Shown here one piece after another: positions 53,423-61,478 of a DNA stretch of 64,000 nucleotides. The notes below the pieces were generated by a model. That model ran no database searches. It was not told the origin of the DNA and saw only the letters and a program-made list of their open reading frames with translations. The position numbers and the translations under genes were made by a program. Position 1 is the stretch's first letter. Each line of letters starts with the position of its first letter. Origin of the DNA: an uncultured Opitutia bacterium (lineage in GTDB: Bacteria > Verrucomicrobiota > Verrucomicrobiia > Opitutales > Opitutaceae); assembly GCA_903834135.1 (NCBI GenBank), contig CAILHZ010000005.1:81792-145791 (forward strand). Reading direction: 5' to 3'.

Positions 53423-54238
53423 ATGCTTATACCCAATATTATTTTTGAAGATGATGCCCTTGTAGCTTTTGATAAGCCAAGTGGACTATCCGTGGTATTT
53501 GCCAAAGGCAGTAAGAGAGAACCAAGTCTCATGGATTATGTGCATGAGCGTATGGGGAAGACGGTAGCAAATGTGCATCGCTTAGATACGGAAGCAAGCG
53601 GGCTAGTTTTATGTGCTAAAACAAAACCCGGACTCGATTTTTTATCAGGCCAGTTTCAGTCCAAAACAGTGGATGCCTCATACCGGGCAGTGTGTTCACT
53701 TGCACCACCAGACAAAGTAGTGGACATGAAACATGCACTTAGGTCTGCCGATGGACTGCTTCCGGAAGCTTTTGATATCGAACTTGCACTAGATGAAGAC
53801 GAATTAAAACCCGGATTAATGAAGGTTGCTAAAAAAAGAGAAGGTAAGCCGAGTTTAAGTCAGGTGAGGGTGCTTGAAGCCTTTGGGCCTTGGGTTTGGT
53901 TAGAGTGTAAGCCAGTGACCGCGCGCCCTCATCAATTGCGTGTTCACTTAAGTGCAATAGGAGCTGCCGTACTTAATGATCACGTATACGGAGATCCTGA
54001 GGTAAAACTTTTACTCTCTGATTTAAAGCGGCGTTACAAAGGCCGTGACGAAGAAAAGCCAATGATTGGCCGCTTAGCGCTGCATTGTAGTAGCCTCACC
54101 TTTAATCATCCTGTGTTAAGGACGCCTATGACACTTGAAGCGCCACTACCTCATGAATTTGAGATAGCCCTAAAGTATCTAAGAAAATTTTCGCCTACGG
54201 GATCGGGTGCGATGGCGGCTCGCCGTTTTCAGAAATAA
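53423..54238 (+). CDS. RluA-family pseudouridine synthase
   Basis: An RNA pseudouridine synthase of about 271 residues from ATG 53423, which has AAGG six bases upstream; the frame is open 48 bases earlier. Catalytic Asp55 in VHRLDTEASGLVL, opening IIFEDDALVAFDKPSGLSV, and the substrate loop VTARPHQLRVHLSAIGAAVLNDHVYGD. No S4 domain is present, so it is an RluA/RluC-like core form; target uridines unknown. An 11-base stem (54238-54262) follows the stop, inside the opposite gene. Confidence 0.9.
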   Translation: MLIPNIIFEDDALVAFDKPSGLSVVFAKGSKREPSLMDYVHERMGKTVANVHRLDTEASGLVLCAKTKPGLDFLSGQFQSKTVDASYRAVCSLAPPDKVVDMKHALRSADGLLPEAFDIELALDEDELKPGLMKVAKKREGKPSLSQVRVLEAFGPWVWLECKPVTARPHQLRVHLSAIGAAVLNDHVYGDPEVKLLLSDLKRRYKGRDEEKPMIGRLALHCSSLTFNHPVLRTPMTLEAPLPHEFEIALKYLRKFSPTGSGAMAARRFQK

Positions 54239-54746
54239 CAGCAGATGCTTTGCGTCTGCTGTCGATCTCTCTTACCACGGGTAGGAAGATTAAATATACT
54301 ATTGCAATCCAGAAAGGAGTAAGGATTGCCCATGCTGCGATTGCATGCAGAGCAACAACACCATACTGCGCCATAAATGCTGTGGGGTGCTCCCATAAAA
54401 TACGGCCCATGGATCCCAGGTGAAAGGTGGAAGGAGGATCATTAAAGAGAGCTGCGCCAACTTTAAAAAGACCGATAATGACAGGGATATGTAACGGAGT
54501 TAGAATTCCATTAATAATCTGCATAATCGGCTGATTTAATTTCAGAGAGATTCCTATTATTAAGCACAAGACTGTCGTTGTTCCTAAAATCGGAAATAAG
54601 GCGCATGCGCTTCCAACAGCTATAGCCAGGGCAATACGCTCAGGAGTAATTCCCTGAGTCATCTGATGGACAATTGGATCTACGATCCGACGTTTCCAAA
54701 ATGAAGACGCAGGTATGGCAGTAGGGGTGGTGGCAAGTTCAGACAC
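54195..54746 (-). CDS. DUF2062 membrane protein
   Basis: A 183-residue protein with three or four hydrophobic segments. The DUF2062 pattern is clear: VHQMTQGITPERIALAIAVGSACALFPILGTTTVLCLIIGISLKLNQP. Function unknown; in other bacteria the domain can be fused to glycosyltransferases. The last 44 bases overlap the RluA-like gene, and a perfect hairpin lies inside this 3' end. Confidence 0.82.
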   Translation of the reverse strand: MSELATTPTAIPASSFWKRRIVDPIVHQMTQGITPERIALAIAVGSACALFPILGTTTVLCLIIGISLKLNQPIMQIINGILTPLHIPVIIGLFKVGAALFNDPPSTFHLGSMGRILWEHPTAFMAQYGVVALHAIAAWAILTPFWIAIVYLIFLPVVREIDSRRKASAVISENGEPPSHPIP

Positions 54747-54831
54747 GAGGCAGCAGCTTTACTAAACGATAAAGAACTTAAGTTAGCTTATCGTGGAGTA
54801 CAAGCCTTCGTATAAATCATTTAAAATGGAA

Positions 54832-54863
54832 AAGGGCGCTCCCTTACGCCAGGAAGCGCCCTT
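54832..54863 (-). terminator. Terminator after the TonB-domain gene
   Basis: Nine-base perfect arms AAGGGCGCT and AGCGCCCTT with a 14-base loop; on the minus strand it is followed by TTCC with T-rich sequence beyond. It lies 11 bases past the TonB-domain stop. Confidence 0.85.
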
Positions 54864-54873
54864 ATTTATTTAC

Positions 54874-55266
54874 TTAGTTAGCAGCGTAGGCGGCAAACGA
54901 GTCAGTCGCTGTGATGTGAATAGGTAAAGTAACACGAGTTGCTACTGCCTCACCACCGCGATGAGCTGGTGTGAACTTCCACTGCTTAACAGCAGCTACC
55001 ACCGCTTGGCTTAGTTGCGCATCGGTTTGTGTTTTCACAACGAGTGCAATTGGCGTACCGGCTGTATCTACTGTGAATTCGACATTAACCGTTTGGCCCG
55101 CGTAACCAGACTCAACTTTTGGTGCTACCACCGAGATTGGTACTGGAATACTTGGATCCTTATGGCATGTGTCTAAATAGGTTTCTGATGCTGACTTCGC
55201 CGAAGCGGAGAGAGCTATTAGGGAACCTATGCTTAACAGTGCTGCGAGTTTATATGCTACTTTCAT
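54874..55266 (-). CDS. Secreted TonB C-terminal domain protein
   Basis: A 130-residue exported protein: signal peptide (KLAALLSIGSLIALSASA), a short linker, then a TonB_C-like domain: PKVESGYAGQTVNVEFTVDTAGTPIALVVKTQTDAQLSQAVVAAVKQWKFTPAHRGGEAVATRVTLP with the conserved WKFxPA. Unlike true TonB it has no long N-terminal anchor or proline-rich spacer, so it is probably a periplasmic stand-alone domain rather than an energy transducer. Its Shine-Dalgarno lies in a hairpin just upstream. Confidence 0.82.
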   Translation of the reverse strand: MKVAYKLAALLSIGSLIALSASAKSASETYLDTCHKDPSIPVPISVVAPKVESGYAGQTVNVEFTVDTAGTPIALVVKTQTDAQLSQAVVAAVKQWKFTPAHRGGEAVATRVTLPIHITATDSFAAYAAN

Positions 55267-55270
55267 GGTA

Positions 55271-55299
55271 TTAAACTCCGTGGTTAAACGGAGAGTTTA
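55271..55299 (-). promoter_or_regulatory. Hairpin that pairs the Shine-Dalgarno of the TonB-domain gene
   Basis: On the minus strand AAACTCTCCGT pairs with ACGGAGTTT (nine pairs, 2-base bulge, loop TTAACC). The GGAG at 55279-55276 is nine bases before the ATG and fully inside the stem. It could hold translation off until the stem melts. Confidence 0.45.
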
Positions 55300-55729
55300 T
55301 TTTTCTACTTATCGTTTGGTTAATCACTCAGACTACTTCACTTATTTGCATAAGAGTTGCACTGAGTGTTTCAGCATCAAGCACACGGATGTACTGTAAC
55401 GCTAAATTGCATAGCTTTGGGATAACGCATAACCTAAATGAGTATTAAACTCGCACCTATACTCATTCCAGACGACAGACCCTGTAGGCCTCTAGGCCTT
55501 CAAGGGTAAATTCAAAGAACAATTTAGAGTTCTAAGAAAGCAAGTGGTAGATGTATGTTACATGCACTGATTAGCAAGTTCTAGGCCAGTCCGTAACTGA
55601 ATCTTAACCTTGGTTACAAATTGGTAACAGGCACTTTACGTATTTACATGAAATCTAGGTCTTTAAGGCTGAACCACAAAGGATTGCCTCGTAGGACATA
55701 ATGGGTTAACTTCTTTTCTAAGAAAATCC
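55300..55729. other. Non-coding gap with small inverted repeats
   Basis: No gene is supported in this 430-base stretch. It holds a CCCT/AGGG plus AGGCC/GGCCT imperfect hairpin (55480-55506) and an inverted GTTAC/GTAAC pair six bases apart (55613-55628), about 105 bases before the LapA-like ATG. Promoters of both divergent flanking genes must lie here. Confidence 0.5.
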
Positions 55730-55948
55730 ATGAACTTCAAAGTCTTTTTACGTTCCCTTGTATTCCTCGCTATTTTGTTTGTCGTGCTTTACGCAGGAAT
55801 TAATAACACCAAGGAAATTGAGTTCTCATTTCCATTAGCCTTCGCGAAGAGCATTCATCAGCCAGCAGCCTTTATCTTTTTTGCTCTTTTCTCAGTCGGT
55901 GTCTTGGGTGGTACAATGCTGACAGCGGGTGGCGGTAAAGGTAAGTAA
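55730..55948 (+). CDS. LapA-domain (DUF1049) small membrane protein
   Basis: A 72-residue protein with two membrane segments (SLVFLAILFVVLYAGINN and PAAFIFFALFSVGVLGGTML). NNTKEIEFSFPLAF between them is the conserved LapA-domain strand. In proteobacteria LapA acts in lipopolysaccharide assembly. Here the domain alone is present, without an obvious LapB neighbour. It stands alone with a stop inside a convergent hairpin. Confidence 0.75.
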   Translation: MNFKVFLRSLVFLAILFVVLYAGINNTKEIEFSFPLAFAKSIHQPAAFIFFALFSVGVLGGTMLTAGGGKGK

Positions 55949-55962
55949 TCTTAGTTACTTAC
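55941..55962. terminator. Hairpin containing the stop codons of both convergent genes
   Basis: Perfect 8-base arms GTAAGTAA and TTACTTAC with a 6-base loop: the left arm includes the LapA-like TAA and the right arm the methyltransferase TAA. It could serve both strands. Confidence 0.6.
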
Positions 55963-56689
55963 GACTGGTAGAATTTTTTAGGATATCACAAATAATTGCC
56001 CCAGCAATCGCTGCATTCAGTGATTCTGCTGATCCGTATTTAGGGATAGTTATAAATTGAGTAATTTTACTGCGAACAGAGGCTGAAATTCCTCTGCCTT
56101 CACTACCGATTACGATAACAGCATTTGGTTTTGGGCCGATCTTATGAACATCGTCCCCACTAAGATCGCAGCCAAGAATTGGAACGTCTGCTTTTTCAAT
56201 TAATTGCGTTAATTCGTGAATATAGGTTTTTACACGAGCAAATGAACCCTTGCTTGAATCAATTACCTTGGAGGAAAATAAATCTGCGCATTCTAAAGAA
56301 AGAACAACACGGTCAATTGCGTACCAATCTGCAATACGTAACAGAGAGCCTACGTTACCTGGGTCTTGCACGGTATCTAATGCTAATGTCAGGCCTTGAT
56401 TGATCGTGTTAGGTTCTAAAACAAGATGCGTAATTGGGCATAGTGCTAACACCTCTGAGGGTGTTGGTAGATGACTTATCTTTCGCATCTCATCAGCACT
56501 GATTCTAGTTGCATCAGAAGTAGTCCATGTATCTGTAGCGTAGAGTTCGCTAATGGGATACTTTGCAGTAATTAATTCATTAATAACTTTAGCTCCCTCT
56601 ATAACGAATAAGCCGCTGACCTCGCGATGCTTCTTTTCTTGCAAGGAGCGTATACGCTGGATTTCGGCTTTAGTAAGCATGGAGCTCAT
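55955..56689 (-). CDS. TrmH/SpoU family RNA 2'-O-methyltransferase
   Basis: About 244 residues from ATG 56689 (MSSMLTKAEIQ; MLTKAE at 56680 and a longer frame to 56716 are alternatives). An N-terminal substrate-binding domain (RSLQEKKHREVSGLFVIEGAKVI) precedes the SPOUT knot: LDTVQDPGNVGSLLRIADW (motif 1 Arg), VIVIGSEGRGIS (motif 2) and IPKYGSAESLNAAIAGAIICDIL (motif 3). Likely modifies an rRNA or tRNA ribose; target not identifiable. Confidence 0.9.
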   Translation of the reverse strand: MSSMLTKAEIQRIRSLQEKKHREVSGLFVIEGAKVINELITAKYPISELYATDTWTTSDATRISADEMRKISHLPTPSEVLALCPITHLVLEPNTINQGLTLALDTVQDPGNVGSLLRIADWYAIDRVVLSLECADLFSSKVIDSSKGSFARVKTYIHELTQLIEKADVPILGCDLSGDDVHKIGPKPNAVIVIGSEGRGISASVRSKITQFITIPKYGSAESLNAAIAGAIICDILKNSTSRK

Positions 56690-56795
56690 TTGAAGGCTAA
56701 ATCGGACAAATGACAATCGAAGGATTGCTAAATCGAGACTCTAGAGAGCTTAATTTTCCGTTGTTTTTCATCTCAGGTAGAGTGATACTGAGTGT

Positions 56796-57734
56796 ATGTC
56801 AGCGCCTTTAGCCCCCAAAGCCCTCAAACGACTATTTGATAAAATAGGAACCGTGGATGCGGTTGGTATTGAGGAACGCGTTTTAAAATATGGAACTAGA
56901 AGTATTAAAACAGACTCAAAACTATGGGGTTTGAGGTGCGCTGTTTCGATGGTGGATCTGACAACTTTGGAGGGTAAAGATACTCCCGGTAAAGTCGCAT
57001 CACTTTGCCAGAAGGCTATAGAACCTCATGAATTTTCAGACACACCGAAAGTTGCGGCAGTCTGCGTGTATCCTTCCATGGTGAAGCATGCGAGGAAATA
57101 TCTTGGTGTATCACCCGTCAAGATTGCTTCAGTTGCCACTGCATTTCCTTCAGGACAAGCACCGCTTAAAACACGACTCGCAGAAGTCAGGTATGCGGTT
57201 GCACAAGGTGCAGATGAAGTCGATATGGTTATAAACCGTGGAGCCTTTCTTTCTGGCGAGTATGCTTTAGTTCAAGATGAAATCGCTGCAGTAGTTCAGG
57301 CCTGTGGTAAGTCTGCACTTAAAGTGATTTTAGAAGTAAGTGAATTAGAAACTTATGATTCTATTAGAGCTGCATCTTGCTTAGCCATGCAAGTGATTCG
57401 AGAAGGTGATTTTATTAAGACAAGTACCGGGAAAACAGGCCTTAATGCGACTTTAGGTAATAACCAAGTCATGCTTGAAGCAATTCGGGATCACTATTTA
57501 GCCACCGGTGTTGCAATTGGAATGAAGCCAGCAGGTGGTATACGTAGTGCTAAGCAATCGCTTCAATTTCTAACCGCTGTGAAAGAAACGCTAGGCGATC
57601 GTTGGTTAACTAATAAACGCTACCGCTTCGGTGCAAGTTCACTGTTAAATGATTTAGTTAGACAAATTGAAAAACAAAGAACCGGTGCTTATCAAGCGCC
57701 CTATGCCTTTAGTGAAGCAGCAGAAAGCTATTAA
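56796..57734 (+). CDS. deoC: Deoxyribose-phosphate aldolase (eukaryote-like DERA)
   Basis: Cleaves deoxyribose 5-phosphate to acetaldehyde and glyceraldehyde 3-phosphate. 312 residues, longer than E. coli DeoC and closely patterned on human-type DERA: MVDLTTLEGKDT, AAVCVYPSMV, TRLAEVRYAVAQGADEVDMVINR, EGDFIKTSTGK (Schiff-base Lys208), IGMKPAGGIRSAKQSL (Lys244) and FGASSLLNDL. It opens a four-gene unit with two aldehyde-dehydrogenase-type genes and a nucleoside phosphorylase, so its role is catabolic. GATACT six bases before the ATG may act as a -10. Confidence 0.93.
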   Translation: MSAPLAPKALKRLFDKIGTVDAVGIEERVLKYGTRSIKTDSKLWGLRCAVSMVDLTTLEGKDTPGKVASLCQKAIEPHEFSDTPKVAAVCVYPSMVKHARKYLGVSPVKIASVATAFPSGQAPLKTRLAEVRYAVAQGADEVDMVINRGAFLSGEYALVQDEIAAVVQACGKSALKVILEVSELETYDSIRAASCLAMQVIREGDFIKTSTGKTGLNATLGNNQVMLEAIRDHYLATGVAIGMKPAGGIRSAKQSLQFLTAVKETLGDRWLTNKRYRFGASSLLNDLVRQIEKQRTGAYQAPYAFSEAAESY

Positions 57735-57745
57735 TCTCTTAAGCC

Positions 57746-59251
57746 ATGCCTACTCCAAAAGCTAAGAAACAAAAAAATATGCGTTCGAGTGGACGCACTG
57801 CACCAGAACTTATCTTCGGAAATTTATGGAATTTTGATCCTGCACCTGAAACAGCAGATCCTAAAGTAAAGGCGACTTATGATCTTTTTATTGATGGAAA
57901 ATGGACTCAGGCAAAATCGAAAAAAAGATTCGATTCAATTAATCCAGCAAATGAAAAAAAGATTGCTGAAATCGCTTTAGCTGGTCCCTTAGATGTAAAT
58001 CTTGCTTATCTCGCAGCAGGGCGTGCACAAAAGAGTTGGGCTAGGACTCCTGGTAAAGAAAGAGCTAAGTATCTGTACCGTATTGCAAGACTACTTCAGG
58101 ACAGGGCGCGTGAATTTGCCGTTGCTGAAACCCTTGATGGTGGAAAGCCAATTAAGGAATCTCGTGATTTTGATATTCCGATGGCTGCAGCGCATTTTTT
58201 CTATCATGCAGGCTGGGCAGATAAATTGCAGTATGTTGCAGCTGGAAAAACCCTTGAGCCACTCGGAGTTGTGGGACAAGTCATTCCTTGGAATTTTCCA
58301 CTCCTAATGCTTGCGTGGAAATTAGCACCCGCACTAGCAACGGGCAACTGCGTTGTCATTAAGCCAGCTGAAACAACATCTATTACGGCACTTAAATTTG
58401 CAGAGATTTTACAAGACGCAGGCTTGCCACCAGGAGTAGTGAATATTGTTACCGGTGCAGGTGAAACGGGAAGTGCAGTAATTGCACATAGTCTTGCAGC
58501 TAAGGTTGCATTTACTGGATCTACGGAAGTAGGTAAGAAAATTATGCGCTCATTGGCTGGAACGGATAAAAAGATGACCCTCGAACTTGGTGGTAAAGCA
58601 GCAAACATTATTTTTGAAGACGCATCACTTGATCAAGCAGTAGAGGGAATTGTAAACGGCATTTTCTTCAATCAGGGTCATGTATGCTGCGCTGGTTCAC
58701 GCTTACTCGTTCAAGAATCTGTTGCTGAGTTAGTTATTTCAAAATTACGTACGCGTATTCGTATGCTTAAGGTTGGAGATCCGATGGATAAGAATACAGA
58801 TATTGGTGCAATCAATTCATTATCTCAGTTAACTAAAATTAAACGCTTAGTTGCATCAGGAATTAAGGAAGGTGCAAAGCTGTATCAACCTGAATGTGTG
58901 CTGCCTAAGCAGGGCTATTATTTTAGGCCTACTTTATTTACAGGTGTTACACAAAGTCACCGCGTTGCAAGAGAAGAAATCTTCGGACCTGTCTTAAGTG
59001 TGCTTACCTTTAGAACGGTTGATGAAGCAATTGAGAAAGCTAACAATACAGTATACGGCTTAAGTGCGGGTGTTTGGACGGATAAAGGGGCGCGTATTTT
59101 AAAGATGGCTGCAGAACTCAAAGCCGGTGTTGTATGGGCTAATACATTTAATAAATTTGATCCCTCATCTCCTTTCGGTGGCTATAAAGAATCTGGCTTT
59201 GGTCGAGAGGGTGGCCGTCAAGGTCTACTAGACTACGCAAACCTCGTTTAA
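57746..59251 (+). CDS. NAD(P)-dependent aldehyde dehydrogenase
   Basis: A 501-residue ALDH, probably oxidising the acetaldehyde released by DeoC. Oxyanion Asn183 in VIPWNFPLL, VAFTGSTEVGKKI, general-base Glu280 in TLELGGKAAN, nucleophile Cys314 in NQGHVCCAGSR, and GREGGRQGLLDY at the end: all catalytic positions are intact. The N-terminal ~40 residues are basic and poorly conserved. It is 11 bases after deoC and 12 before a short ALDH-like gene. Together they resemble the two halves of ALDH16 enzymes. Confidence 0.93.
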   Translation: MPTPKAKKQKNMRSSGRTAPELIFGNLWNFDPAPETADPKVKATYDLFIDGKWTQAKSKKRFDSINPANEKKIAEIALAGPLDVNLAYLAAGRAQKSWARTPGKERAKYLYRIARLLQDRAREFAVAETLDGGKPIKESRDFDIPMAAAHFFYHAGWADKLQYVAAGKTLEPLGVVGQVIPWNFPLLMLAWKLAPALATGNCVVIKPAETTSITALKFAEILQDAGLPPGVVNIVTGAGETGSAVIAHSLAAKVAFTGSTEVGKKIMRSLAGTDKKMTLELGGKAANIIFEDASLDQAVEGIVNGIFFNQGHVCCAGSRLLVQESVAELVISKLRTRIRMLKVGDPMDKNTDIGAINSLSQLTKIKRLVASGIKEGAKLYQPECVLPKQGYYFRPTLFTGVTQSHRVAREEIFGPVLSVLTFRTVDEAIEKANNTVYGLSAGVWTDKGARILKMAAELKAGVVWANTFNKFDPSSPFGGYKESGFGREGGRQGLLDYANLV

Positions 59252-59263
59252 ACATTACCTCAC

Positions 59264-60139
59264 ATGAAACGACTTCTTATTACGAAAACTCCCAAGGTCT
59301 ATGTTGGTGGTGCGTTTATTCGTTCCGAAAGTGGCCGCGTCTTTGCAATGAAAGATGCTGATGGTAATTTCTTTGCGAATATTCCTCAGTGCACACGTAA
59401 AGATTTACGTAACGCAGTAGAGGCTGCTGCAAAAGCGGGACCTAGTTGGGCAAAGCGCACGCCTTATAATCGTGGACAAATTATTTACCGTTTAGCTGAA
59501 ATGATTGAGGCAAGATCTTTAGAGTTAGCTGAAGCAATAACCTTAGGCTCCACAAAAAAATCTCTCGTTACAGCTGCGCGTAACGAAGTCGCTGCCAGTG
59601 TAGACCGACTTGTTTATTATGCAGGCTGGGCGGATAAATTAGAGCAAGTCTTAGGAAATGTTAATCCTGTGGCTGCACCTTATTTTAATTTCACCATGAC
59701 TGAGCCTATGGGTATTGTGGGCCTTATTGCTTCTCAAGAGGCATCGCTTTTAGGTCTAATTTCACTCATTGCTCCAGCTATCGTTGCTGGCAATACAGTT
59801 GTAGCTAGTGCCTCTGAATTAAATCCTTATCCAGCTGTTGTTTTAGGTGAAATGCTAGCTACTAGCGATTTACCAGGAGGTGTAGTTAATCTACTTACAG
59901 GTTTTCATAGGGAACTTGTTCCTACTTTTGCTACGCATGCTCACTTAAGAGCCGTCATTGCTGAAGCGACAGCTGATGAGCGTAAGACACTAGCCTTAGG
60001 AGCAGCAGAAACAGTGAAGCGTATCCATACCTTTAAGGCAGAAGATAATATTAATTGGTATTCAGATTCCTTTGAAAGTGTGTACAGAATACAGGACACA
60101 CTTGAATACAAGACTGTTTGGCATCCAATCGGAGCATAA
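59264..60139 (+). CDS. Short catalytically dead ALDH-like protein (ALDH16 C-domain type)
   Basis: 291 residues showing an ALDH-like cofactor domain: VYVGGAFIRSESGRVFAMKD, AKAGPSWAKRTPYNRGQIIYRLAEMIEAR, YYAGWADKLEQVLG and GIVGLIASQEASLLGLISLIAPAIVAGNTVV. The catalytic machinery is missing: the WNFP loop is SQEAS, TLELGG becomes LALGAA, and the protein ends before the Cys domain. It continues with VKRIHTFKAEDNINWYSDSFES. This looks like a maintained partner rather than a fragment: the frame is intact and the gene sits between intact operon members. Probable structural or substrate-channelling partner of the preceding ALDH. Confidence 0.75.
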   Translation: MKRLLITKTPKVYVGGAFIRSESGRVFAMKDADGNFFANIPQCTRKDLRNAVEAAAKAGPSWAKRTPYNRGQIIYRLAEMIEARSLELAEAITLGSTKKSLVTAARNEVAASVDRLVYYAGWADKLEQVLGNVNPVAAPYFNFTMTEPMGIVGLIASQEASLLGLISLIAPAIVAGNTVVASASELNPYPAVVLGEMLATSDLPGGVVNLLTGFHRELVPTFATHAHLRAVIAEATADERKTLALGAAETVKRIHTFKAEDNINWYSDSFESVYRIQDTLEYKTVWHPIGA

Positions 60140-60146
60140 AGCATTC

Positions 60147-61469
60147 ATGTACGAAAGTTCTGTAACACCTGCTCTCGCGATTGCACGCAAGCGAGATGGA
60201 TTTGCTTTAACTAAGCAAGAAATCGAATCTTTTGTTAAGGGTGCAGTCGATGGTTCATGGGCGAGTTATCAATTAAGCGCCATGCTTATGGCAATCACTC
60301 TTAAGGGAATGACATATGCTGAGACCGCCGATCTTACTTTGGCTGTACTTCAGTCGGGACAAATCGCTGATTTATCTCAGGTTAAATCATATAAAGTAGA
60401 TAAGCATTCTACGGGTGGTGTAGGTGATAAAATTTCGATTCATCTAGCACCGATGATTGCTGCCTGTGGAGTGGCTGTTCCTATGATTAGTGGCCGTGGG
60501 CTAGGGCACACAGGTGGTACACTTGATAAGTTAGATTCAATTCATGGGTTTAAAACAAATCTCAGTCTTTCTGAATTTGTAACTCAAGTCGAAAAACTAG
60601 GCATCTCTTTAATCGGTCAGACTGCAGAATTAGCTCCTGCAGATAAAACTTTATATGCCTTACGTGATGTCACAGCTACTGTAGAATGTATTCCACTGAT
60701 CTGTGCTAGCATCATGGGAAAAAAACTAGCAGAAGGAATTGATGGGCTTGTCTTAGATGTCAAATTTGGTCGTGGGGCATTTATGCCAAGTTTTGAAAAG
60801 GCTAAGCAACTCGCAGAGCGTATGGTAAGTATTGGTCAAGCCACAGGTAAACCTGTTAGAGCACTGCTAACTTCGATGGAGCAACCTTTGGGTCATGCTG
60901 TTGGTAATGCGCTCGAAGTTGCAGAATCCATTGCCTGCCTAAACGGGCATGGACCGGAGGATATCATGGAACTCACTTATGCCTTAGGTGAGCACATGCT
61001 TTTATTATCTGGTGCTGCTAAAACAGCTGACGATGCACGTTTGAAATTAGAGGCATCGATTACAACGGGTGCTGCATTACGTGTATTTAAAGAAGTCGTT
61101 AAGGCCCAAGGAGGCGATGTGCGCGTGATTGATTCTCCTGAGCTTTTACCTCAGGCGAAGTATAGCCAAAAAATTATTTGTCCTACTACAGGTTTTGTTA
61201 AAACAGTAGATCCACTAGAGATTGCTTTAGCGGCACTTGATTTAGGAGCTGGTAGAAAGCGTGCTGAAGACTTAGTAGATCCTGCTGTTGGAGTAGGCCA
61301 AATTGCAAAGATTGCTCAGGCTGTAACTGAGGGTAGTGTGGTTGCAGTCGTATATGCCAATGATGAGATAAAACTGCGTCATGCTTGCGAGCGTATTTCT
61401 CATGCATTTAGCTACAGCTTACAGCCTGTAGCTAAACTTAAATTGATTGAACAAGTGATTGGCCTATAG
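60147..61469 (+). CDS. deoA: Pyrimidine-nucleoside / thymidine phosphorylase
   Basis: Phosphorolysis of thymidine or other pyrimidine nucleosides to base plus (deoxy)ribose 1-phosphate. About 440 residues from ATG 60147; the frame is open to a TTG at 60072 inside the upstream gene, which I reject. Family motifs: SWASYQLSAMLMAITLKGM, KVDKHSTGGVGDKISIHLAPM, ISGRGLGHTGGTLDKLDSI, and LDVKFGRGAFMPS. The C-terminal domain (LDLGAGRKRAEDLVDPAVGV) is that of the NP-II family. Last gene of the deoxynucleoside operon; the needed phosphopentomutase is not in the window. Confidence 0.93.
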   Translation: MYESSVTPALAIARKRDGFALTKQEIESFVKGAVDGSWASYQLSAMLMAITLKGMTYAETADLTLAVLQSGQIADLSQVKSYKVDKHSTGGVGDKISIHLAPMIAACGVAVPMISGRGLGHTGGTLDKLDSIHGFKTNLSLSEFVTQVEKLGISLIGQTAELAPADKTLYALRDVTATVECIPLICASIMGKKLAEGIDGLVLDVKFGRGAFMPSFEKAKQLAERMVSIGQATGKPVRALLTSMEQPLGHAVGNALEVAESIACLNGHGPEDIMELTYALGEHMLLLSGAAKTADDARLKLEASITTGAALRVFKEVVKAQGGDVRVIDSPELLPQAKYSQKIICPTTGFVKTVDPLEIALAALDLGAGRKRAEDLVDPAVGVGQIAKIAQAVTEGSVVAVVYANDEIKLRHACERISHAFSYSLQPVAKLKLIEQVIGL

Positions 61470-61478
61470 CCAAGTCAC

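Noticed and set aside
58204..58608. 134-codon open frame on the minus strand
   Set aside because: Antisense to the aldehyde dehydrogenase active-site region; no independent support.
59264..60139. Short ALDH as a pseudogene or frameshifted fragment
   Set aside because: The frame is intact and tightly packed in the operon, no remnant of a missing C-terminal half follows, and the altered active-site residues lie inside well-conserved surroundings. A dead partner domain explains it better.
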